From positions 1 to 7,469 of the forward strand of contig JAFXOO010000474.1 of NCBI GenBank assembly GCA_017528675.1: a stretch of DNA of 7,469 nucleotides. The letters are read 5' to 3'. The DNA comes from Oscillospiraceae bacterium. GTDB lineage: Bacteria; Bacillota; Clostridia; Oscillospirales; Ruminococcaceae. Every line of letters starts with the position of its first letter. The first letter of the stretch is position 1. The notes under the pieces are model-generated. The model was given only the letters and a program-made list of their open reading frames with translations. It was not told the origin of the DNA and searched no databases. Made by a program: the position numbers and the translations under genes. This document shows, one piece after another, positions 1 through 4,366 of this stretch.

Positions 1-12
1 ATAGGCACCTCC
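1..12 (-). promoter_or_regulatory. Ribosome binding site of a gene starting at the left window edge
   Basis: On the minus strand the TGA stop of the DUF624-like gene (15-13) is followed directly by GGAGGTGCCTAT, which runs to base 1. GGAGG (12-8) is a strong Shine-Dalgarno core, and the last two bases, AT, could be the first two of an ATG five bases downstream. The product cannot be told. The tight spacing implies that this next gene is co-transcribed, and perhaps translationally coupled, with the DUF624-like gene. Confidence 0.6.
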
Positions 13-957
13 TCAGGAAATCGTTTTACCCTTGCGGGATTTCTTCTTCGGGATCTCGGCCGGCTTTTCTTTGCCGCCCTGATCCTCAAAGAGATTCTCC
101 CCTTCATTCTCGCTGAATGACAACTCCGGATTCACCTCACCAAGCTGTGCATAGTACGGATCAATCACATATTTCTGGATGACAGGATAACTATTGAACA
201 CAACAATAAAAGTGGCAAAACTCGCCGGCACGAAAGGAAGCACCACCATCATGATATAAGGAAAATAAATCGTCAGCAGAACAAATACTGCCGTCAATCC
301 ACCGGCGAGCAGCAATGTCAGCAAATTCTTTTTTAATGCGATAAATGTCAGTGCAAGTGAGTTTTTCAAAACATTCTTGAATGTCAGATCCGTTGAAACA
401 ATCATCAGATAGGCATAAAAACTCATCATGATAACGACAAAAGCAATGCTCAGTGATGCAATAAACAAAATATAATAAATCAGGGAGCTTCCCTCCCCTG
501 TTTCATTGATCTTCTGAATAAACAGCGGATACACATAGGAACCGCTCCCCGCAGAAGCAAGCACGAGCAAGTCAATCAGTCCCATCGGCAACGCCTGCTT
601 GTAACTGCTTTTAAACGCCCGGAAAAAGGTCTGCATCATAAAGCAGGGCTTTTCGAGGGTAAACTTCCGCAGTACCTGCACACTGCCCGCCATCCATGGG
701 CCAAACAGTGCCGCAAAAAGCAGCCCCATCACCGCAGCGATCAGCATAGCGGCCGAAGTATCTGTCTCTCCGAGAATCAGAACGGCAGCAAAGCCAATAA
801 TCAGCGGAATTCCGCAGCACATCATCAGCAGATTTAGTTCAAGGAGTTTCCAGAATTTCCGGCCTGTAAGTTCCCAGAAACGAAAAAACGGTTTCTTCTT
901 CGGTGCATTTTTGGCAATACCAGGGCCGCTTTGTTCGTAACCACCAAACAATGGCAT
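13..957 (-). CDS. DUF624-like (YesL-type) integral membrane protein
   Basis: A 314-residue polytopic membrane protein of unknown function. The N-terminal part, with a short Gly/Pro-rich leader, then a basic KKK stretch (20-22) and a run containing FWELTGRKFWKLLELNLL (27-44) entering the first helix, resembles the DUF624 family, which includes Bacillus YesL. Hydrophobic segments lie near residues 40-64, 68-93, 125-148, 166-190, 212-232 and 234-262, giving about six membrane helices. The C-terminal tail (about 273-314) is soluble: first acidic, then rich in lysine and arginine. The ATG at 957 is preceded by AAAGGA at good spacing and lies 14 bases after the stop of the upstream gene, so the two are probably one operon. 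DUF624 members often sit near carbohydrate-uptake genes, but nothing here supports that role. The family call rests on recalled motif similarity. Confidence 0.7.
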   Translation of the reverse strand: MPLFGGYEQSGPGIAKNAPKKKPFFRFWELTGRKFWKLLELNLLMMCCGIPLIIGFAAVLILGETDTSAAMLIAAVMGLLFAALFGPWMAGSVQVLRKFTLEKPCFMMQTFFRAFKSSYKQALPMGLIDLLVLASAGSGSYVYPLFIQKINETGEGSSLIYYILFIASLSIAFVVIMMSFYAYLMIVSTDLTFKNVLKNSLALTFIALKKNLLTLLLAGGLTAVFVLLTIYFPYIMMVVLPFVPASFATFIVVFNSYPVIQKYVIDPYYAQLGEVNPELSFSENEGENLFEDQGGKEKPAEIPKKKSRKGKTIS

Positions 958-971
958 CTATAACATCCTTT

Positions 972-1538
972 CTAATGAATCATAAAAGACAAAAAAGCTG
1001 GGTAGCAGCAGAGCAGACCATACTGCAAAGCAGTCAGTCCAAGCTGTATCAGTGCCAGTATCCAGAAGCATATGGCATAGTGCTTCAGCGGAAAATCTCC
1101 AGCCGGAGCATGGAGCACTGCTTTTGTCAGCCATCGTGCACCGCAGCAGGCTTCTTGTGCCGCATGCAGCAGCACAAGCAAACTGCATAATCCGAATGGG
1201 AGCACAAAAAGCAGCGAAGTCAGAAGTCCTGCAAATCCGTCTGCGTGATAATACCCTGCCAGAACCGCACCAAGTGCAGCCGACTTACTGAATACAGCAA
1301 GATGCACCCCCGGAATTCCGCATGCAGAAAGACCGGATACAGCCGCAGCACAGATTGAAAGGCACGAAAAGCCAAGCAGACACACAAATGACATGGGTTC
1401 AATTCCAAACCCCTGCCGAAAGGCAGGAAAATCCCAGATCTTCAGGCCGGGGTATAATACGGTCAGTACGCTTCCTACAGCCGTTCCCAACAGTGCAGTT
1501 ACCGCTGCAAGCTTCAGATCTGTTCGCTGCTTTTCCAT
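972..1538 (-). CDS. Unrecognised small integral membrane protein, possibly SpoIIM-like
   Basis: A 188-residue, strongly hydrophobic protein that I do not firmly recognise. Likely membrane helices are at about 9-29, 50-70, 75-95, 102-127 and 153-178, with a short basic N-terminus (KQRTDLK). The layout is an early helix with small residues, a GIPG turn at 73-76, a Gly/Ala-rich central helix, a VLPFG turn at 112-116 and a final helix near the C-terminus. This recalls the SpoIIM/DUF95 family, which acts in engulfment during sporulation, but the SpoIIM PHG-E signature is not clear, so this is only a suggestion. It is rich in cysteine for a membrane protein (11 residues). The ATG at 1538 has GAAGGAG (1552-1546) upstream. 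It follows proC by 51 bases and precedes the DUF624-like gene by 14, so it sits in the proC operon. A coding role is supported by the good ribosome binding site and the tight packing. Confidence 0.65.
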   Translation of the reverse strand: MEKQRTDLKLAAVTALLGTAVGSVLTVLYPGLKIWDFPAFRQGFGIEPMSFVCLLGFSCLSICAAAVSGLSACGIPGVHLAVFSKSAALGAVLAGYYHADGFAGLLTSLLFVLPFGLCSLLVLLHAAQEACCGARWLTKAVLHAPAGDFPLKHYAICFWILALIQLGLTALQYGLLCCYPAFLSFMIH

Positions 1539-1589
1539 GCCATCAACTCCTTCGTTGACAGCATATGTGCCTGTCCCCTGCTCTATGCG

Positions 1590-2390
1590 TTATTTTGAAA
1601 GCTCGTAGGCACGCTTGGTGCATGCCGTACAAGCAGCATCCACCGTCTGTTCGAGGTTGCCCTTGTACAGCTCATCGAGACCTGCAAGCGTAGTACCGCC
1701 CGGAGAAGACACCATCTTGATAAGTTCTTCAATGCTATAGCCGGAGTCTGTCAGCATCCTTGCACTTCCGATCAGGCTCTGTGCAAACAGCGGAAGCGCA
1801 GTTTCCTTGGCAATCCCTTCTTTGGCTGCATAGTCTACAAACGCCTTGGCAAACAGATAAATAAACGCCGGGCTGGAGCCATTGATAGCAATGATCTCTT
1901 TCATCTTATTTTCCGGCAGCGTTGCAGAAATGCCGCACGCATCAAAAAAGCTGCATACAACTGCGAACTCCTCATCCGTTGTCGGAGCGGATTTCGCCAG
2001 CGCAGAAGCACCGACACCCAGCAAAAGCGGAGTATTCGGCATGACGAGAACGACCTTGGCATCCGGAATTGTCTTGGAACGGATGTATTCAGCAGTAATG
2101 CCTGCTGCAATGGAAACGATGACGGTATCCTGTGTCACAGCACCGCCGATCTGTTCCAGGACAGTATCAAACATCTGCGGCTTGACTGCTAAAAAGACAT
2201 ACTTGCTTGACTGAAGCACCTCAGTTCCGGAGGCACACGCTGTCACACCAAGCTCCTGAAGCCGTGTGAGTTTCTCTGCGTCCGGATCGAATGCAGAGAT
2301 CTTCGTCTCTGCTGCGAGAGCACTGCCGGCAATCCCCTTCATGATGGCATAGCCGATATTGCCTGCACCGATAAAACCAACTGTATTCAT
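1590..2390 (-). CDS. proC: Pyrroline-5-carboxylate reductase
   Basis: Catalyses the last step of proline synthesis: NAD(P)H-dependent reduction of 1-pyrroline-5-carboxylate to L-proline in the cytoplasm. The 266-residue product has the usual family length. It begins with a Rossmann nucleotide-binding fold (VGFIGAGNIG, 4-13), then LAVKPQ (67-72), VSIAAGIT (92-99) and MPNTP (117-121). The C-terminal dimerisation domain carries NGSSPAF (170-176) and the ProC signature SPGGTTLAGLDEL (229-241). The start was chosen at ATG 2390 because GAAAGGA lies nine bases upstream. An upstream in-frame TTG at 2408 would add six residues, but the ribosome binding site falls inside that extension, and the Rossmann strand fits the ATG. 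A promoter with a perfect -10 box lies just upstream (2455-2427). It heads an operon with two membrane proteins of unknown function. Confidence 0.95.
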   Translation of the reverse strand: MNTVGFIGAGNIGYAIMKGIAGSALAAETKISAFDPDAEKLTRLQELGVTACASGTEVLQSSKYVFLAVKPQMFDTVLEQIGGAVTQDTVIVSIAAGITAEYIRSKTIPDAKVVLVMPNTPLLLGVGASALAKSAPTTDEEFAVVCSFFDACGISATLPENKMKEIIAINGSSPAFIYLFAKAFVDYAAKEGIAKETALPLFAQSLIGSARMLTDSGYSIEELIKMVSSPGGTTLAGLDELYKGNLEQTVDAACTACTKRAYELSK

Positions 2391-2412
2391 GACATCAGAT
2401 CCTTTCAAAAAT

Positions 2413-2462
2413 AAAACACTTACTTAATTATACTACAAAGTGTACAAAAAAGCAAGTGTTTT
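2413..2462 (-). terminator. AU-rich inverted repeat after folT, possible intrinsic terminator or operator
   Basis: AAAACACTTGCTT (2462-2450) pairs with AAGTAAGTGTTTT (2425-2413) over 13 bp with one G-U wobble and a 24-base loop. The 3' arm is followed by ATTTTTG, so a transcript arriving from folT (stop at 2471) would form a hairpin ending in a U-rich tail. This fits a weak intrinsic terminator, although the stem is AU-rich. The same repeat also overlaps the proC -35 box, with the 3' arm around the expected transcription start, so a repressor operator is an alternative reading. Confidence 0.45.
2427..2455 (-). promoter_or_regulatory. Sigma-A type promoter of the proC operon
   Basis: On the minus strand, TTGCTT (2455-2450, -35, matching the consensus TTG) is followed after exactly 17 bases by a perfect TATAAT (2432-2427, -10). 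Transcription would start near 2420, leaving a leader of about 30 bases before the proC ATG at 2390. That is too short for a T-box or riboswitch. The promoter lies inside a 13-bp inverted repeat (see the separate entry). Confidence 0.75.
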
Positions 2463-2470
2463 TTCATATG

Positions 2471-3082
2471 TTATTCAGGTCTGCGAACTTCTCTGCCGGA
2501 CATGATTCTCTTGTAGGCCAGAAGTGCCACCGGTAAAATCAGCAGGAGTAGCGGTATATCGGCTACCAGCTCCAGCGCATTCTTGACCAGACGTGCTGAG
2601 ATGGCGGCGCCAAAACCTTGCTGCGGGATAAAGCCATAATGCATGTTCAGGAAGGTATTGCACAGCAGATTGATGAGGAAAACATCGAGCAGCCGTGCGA
2701 TCACTGTCCGGATGGCAAGCGAAACCGTCTCATTCAGGCCGAACAGCGAAAGATTGTCCTGCTTGTAGTACAGAAGTGTGCCATAGATCAGACCCTGAAT
2801 ACCGGCTACCAGCGTATAGGCGGGATAGAAACCGCCGTCCGGATTGGCGATCCAGCCCACAATATCGCAGAGCATGCCTGCAACAAAGCCGACTGTCGGC
2901 CCGCACAGCATGCCGATCACCGCTATGGCAAGAAATGCAAAATTGATCTTAAACAACGGAAAATTGATTGTGAATTTCTCGATGACCATGGAAACAGCAA
3001 TAAACATGGCCGTGACGGTCAGCGAACGCAGATCGTAGAATTCTTTAGCGGAACGTGCAAACATCGAAAAAAAGCTCTTCAT
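2471..3082 (-). CDS. folT: Folate ECF transporter S component (FolT family)
   Basis: Substrate-binding membrane subunit of an energy-coupling factor transporter that takes up folate. It works with a shared EcfA-EcfA'-EcfT module, which is not in this window and is presumably encoded elsewhere, as is usual for group II systems. The product is 203 residues with about six helices (near 21-38, 46-62, 64-79, 86-106, 121-146 and 171-191). AMFIA (25-29) in helix 1 fits the AxxxA motif used by S components to dock on EcfT. The stretch from KINFAF (45-50) through GMLCGPTVG (57-65) and GGFYPAYT (83-90) to GLIYG (97-101), and RLVKN (164-168), match the FolT-type pattern as I recall it. The folate assignment is strongly supported by the THF riboswitch directly upstream. 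The ATG at 3082 has GAGGAGGT (3096-3089) six bases upstream. Both lie in a regulatory hairpin. Confidence 0.9.
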   Translation of the reverse strand: MKSFFSMFARSAKEFYDLRSLTVTAMFIAVSMVIEKFTINFPLFKINFAFLAIAVIGMLCGPTVGFVAGMLCDIVGWIANPDGGFYPAYTLVAGIQGLIYGTLLYYKQDNLSLFGLNETVSLAIRTVIARLLDVFLINLLCNTFLNMHYGFIPQQGFGAAISARLVKNALELVADIPLLLLILPVALLAYKRIMSGREVRRPE

Positions 3083-3156
3083 AAGACTACCTCCTCTTAT
3101 GCGACAGCGTCGTGCATAATCTCAAGGTATCTTATAAAGAGCTTTGAAATTATACA
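3067..3156 (-). promoter_or_regulatory. Expression platform of the THF riboswitch: anti-sequestor versus start-burying hairpin
   Basis: Two alternative hairpins can be read. In the ON form, TGTATAATTTCAA (3156-3144), whose first five bases are also the P1 3' strand, pairs with TTGAGATTATGCA (3125-3113) over 13 bp with two G-U wobbles, and holds most of the next arm in its loop. In the OFF form, 3145-3125 pairs with 3092-3071 over 21 bp with one G-U and one bulged G. The second arm contains part of the Shine-Dalgarno (AGGT), the ATG (3082-3080) and the first codons, and leads into a run of seven Ts (3073-3067), so the hairpin could block translation, act as an intrinsic terminator, or both. 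A small hairpin TTATGC/GCATAA (within 3120-3098) fits inside the OFF loop. Pairings were found by eye; no folding energy was computed. Confidence 0.75.
3089..3096 (-). promoter_or_regulatory. folT ribosome binding site, partly inside the OFF hairpin
   Basis: GAGGAGGT, six bases before the ATG, is a near-perfect Shine-Dalgarno and fixes the folT start. Its last four bases are paired in the predicted OFF hairpin of the riboswitch platform. Confidence 0.85.
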
Positions 3157-3261
3157 TTCAGCGGGATGCGAGCACTGTACCGCAAGGGTTTGACCCTTTT
3201 CGTCCTCCCGGCAACTCCCCGTCCGGGCGGCACTTAACGCACAGCGCTCTACTCTGTGTAT
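3152..3261 (-). ncRNA. Tetrahydrofolate (THF) riboswitch aptamer
   Basis: A cis-acting RNA in the folT leader that binds reduced folates and normally switches the gene off when they are plentiful. Conserved class blocks appear in order on the minus strand: AGAGTAG, GCGTTAAGTGCC, GGGGAGTTGCC, GGACGAAAAGG, CCTTGCGGTA and GCATCCCGC. The helices are also present. P1 is ATACACAG (3261-3254) with CTGAATGTAT (3161-3152), with a two-base bulge. P2 is GAGCGCTGT (3249-3241) with ACAGTGCTC (3178-3170), with one G-U. P3 is CCCGG (3227-3223) with CCGGG (3211-3207). P4 is AAGGGT/ACCCTT (3198-3184). GGGA in the P3 loop can pair with TCCC near P1, matching the known pseudoknot. It begins only 14 bases after the pfkA stop. 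The family assignment is from recalled consensus and is strengthened by the folT gene downstream. Confidence 0.95.
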
Positions 3262-3275
3262 GAATCAGTTTGGAA

Positions 3276-4241
3276 TCAATAAGCAGTTTCCAGCAGGATA
3301 TCGTACAGGTGATCCACGAACGGCTTCTTCATTGCCAGACCTTCCTGCAAATCAACATCATAGATCTGACCGTCCTTCATGCCGACAATGCGGTTGCCAA
3401 TGCCCTGCTCAAGCAGCTCCACAGCATGATAACCCATCTCGGTTGCAACGATACGGTCACGCATGGTCGGTGCGCCGCCTCTCTGAACATGACCCAGAAC
3501 CGTTGCTCTGGACTCAACGCCGGTCATCTCCTGGATTTCCCGGGCAATATTCTCTGTCTGGCCAACTCCCTCAGCGACAACGATAATGAAGTGATGCTTG
3601 CCGCCCTTCTCGTTCATGGTCTTGATCATCTTCGCAGCGATATCATTCAGGTTATACGGACGCTCCAGTGTCAGTGCTGCCTCGGCACCTGCGCCGATTG
3701 CTACATTGACAGCAATATAACCGGCTCTTCTGCCCATTACCTCAACTACCGAGCAACGGTCATGAGACTGGGTGGTATCACGGAGCTTGTCAATCATCTC
3801 AACAGCCGTGTTCATTGCTGTATCATAGCCGATGGTATACTCTGTGCACTGGATATCATTGTCAATTGTACCGGGGATGCCAATGCAGGGAATGCCAACG
3901 CTGGAAAGATCACCTGCACCACGGAAAGAACCATCGCCACCGATGACTACCAGACCCTCCAGGCCGATTTCCTCGCAGACAGCCTTACCCTTCAAAACAC
4001 CTTCCATATTGCGGAACTCAGGGCAACGTGCAGTATACAGACAGGTACCGCCTCTCTGGATAATACCGGAAACCGTTCTTGCAGTCATATTAACAAATTC
4101 ACGGTTCAGAAGGCCAACATAACCTCTCTGGATGCCTACGACCTCCATTCCCTTCGAGAGAGCTGTGCGGGTCACCGCTCTGACAGCCGCATTCATGCCC
4201 GGCGCATCGCCGCCGCTTGTCAAAACACCGATTTTTTTCAT
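3276..4241 (-). CDS. pfkA: ATP-dependent 6-phosphofructokinase
   Basis: Phosphorylates fructose 6-phosphate to fructose 1,6-bisphosphate with ATP, the committed step of glycolysis, in the cytoplasm as an allosteric tetramer. The product is 321 residues, almost exactly the length of the short bacterial enzymes (E. coli PfkA has 320). SGGDAPGMN (9-17) and GGDGS (101-105) form the ATP site. PGTIDND (123-129) contains the catalytic Asp127, and MGRRAG (169-174) and GHVQRGG (250-256) contribute to substrate and subunit-interface sites. Gly104 and Gly124, where pyrophosphate-dependent enzymes have Asp and Lys, mark it as ATP-using. The ATG at 4241 is preceded by GGAG at a rather long 11-base spacing, but the conserved MKKIGVLTSGGD start supports it. 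It has its own strong promoter (4320-4292). Its neighbour dnaE upstream is a common Firmicutes arrangement. No pyruvate kinase gene follows; a THF riboswitch does. Confidence 0.97.
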   Translation of the reverse strand: MKKIGVLTSGGDAPGMNAAVRAVTRTALSKGMEVVGIQRGYVGLLNREFVNMTARTVSGIIQRGGTCLYTARCPEFRNMEGVLKGKAVCEEIGLEGLVVIGGDGSFRGAGDLSSVGIPCIGIPGTIDNDIQCTEYTIGYDTAMNTAVEMIDKLRDTTQSHDRCSVVEVMGRRAGYIAVNVAIGAGAEAALTLERPYNLNDIAAKMIKTMNEKGGKHHFIIVVAEGVGQTENIAREIQEMTGVESRATVLGHVQRGGAPTMRDRIVATEMGYHAVELLEQGIGNRIVGMKDGQIYDVDLQEGLAMKKPFVDHLYDILLETAY

Positions 4242-4291
4242 AGCTATTCATTCTCCATTCTGCTGATATAGGCTAAGACCTTTACTTTTCT

Positions 4292-4320
4292 ATTTTACTA
4301 CATTTAGGAAAGCATGTCAA
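4292..4320 (-). promoter_or_regulatory. Strong sigma-A promoter of pfkA
   Basis: On the minus strand a perfect -35 TTGACA (4320-4315), a 17-base spacer and a -10 TAAAAT (4297-4292, five of six) lie between the dnaE stop and pfkA. The sequence upstream of the -35 is A/T-tract rich (TTTTTTAAAAAAG near 4350-4338), like an UP element. The start point would be near 4285, giving a leader of about 44 bases with no clear structure. The next plausible promoter on this strand is that of proC, so this one probably also supplies the folT leader. Confidence 0.9.
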
Positions 4321-4366
4321 GTCCTTTTTCAGATTTCTTTTTTAAAAAACTATCAAAATTCGATTT

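Noticed and set aside
2391..2426. T-box or amino-acid riboswitch in the proC leader
   Set aside because: The predicted leader is only about 30 bases and lacks T-box or other aptamer sequence.
2618..3193. Plus-strand 191-codon frame over folT and its leader
   Set aside because: It crosses the coding sequence of folT and the riboswitch platform in antisense and shows no recognisable protein pattern.
3262..3300. Separate promoter for the folT leader at the end of pfkA
   Set aside because: TTGATT and TATTGA-like strings occur, but no -35/-10 pair with acceptable spacing could be placed upstream of the riboswitch.
3270..4271. Long plus-strand open frame (333 codons) opposite pfkA
   Set aside because: It is the antisense shadow of the highly conserved pfkA, has no family resemblance, and its start has no convincing ribosome binding site.
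4338..4351. TTTTTTAAAAAA palindrome after dnaE as an intrinsic terminator
   Set aside because: It is pure A/T with no room for a loop and no following U-tract. It reads better as A-tract DNA upstream of the pfkA promoter.
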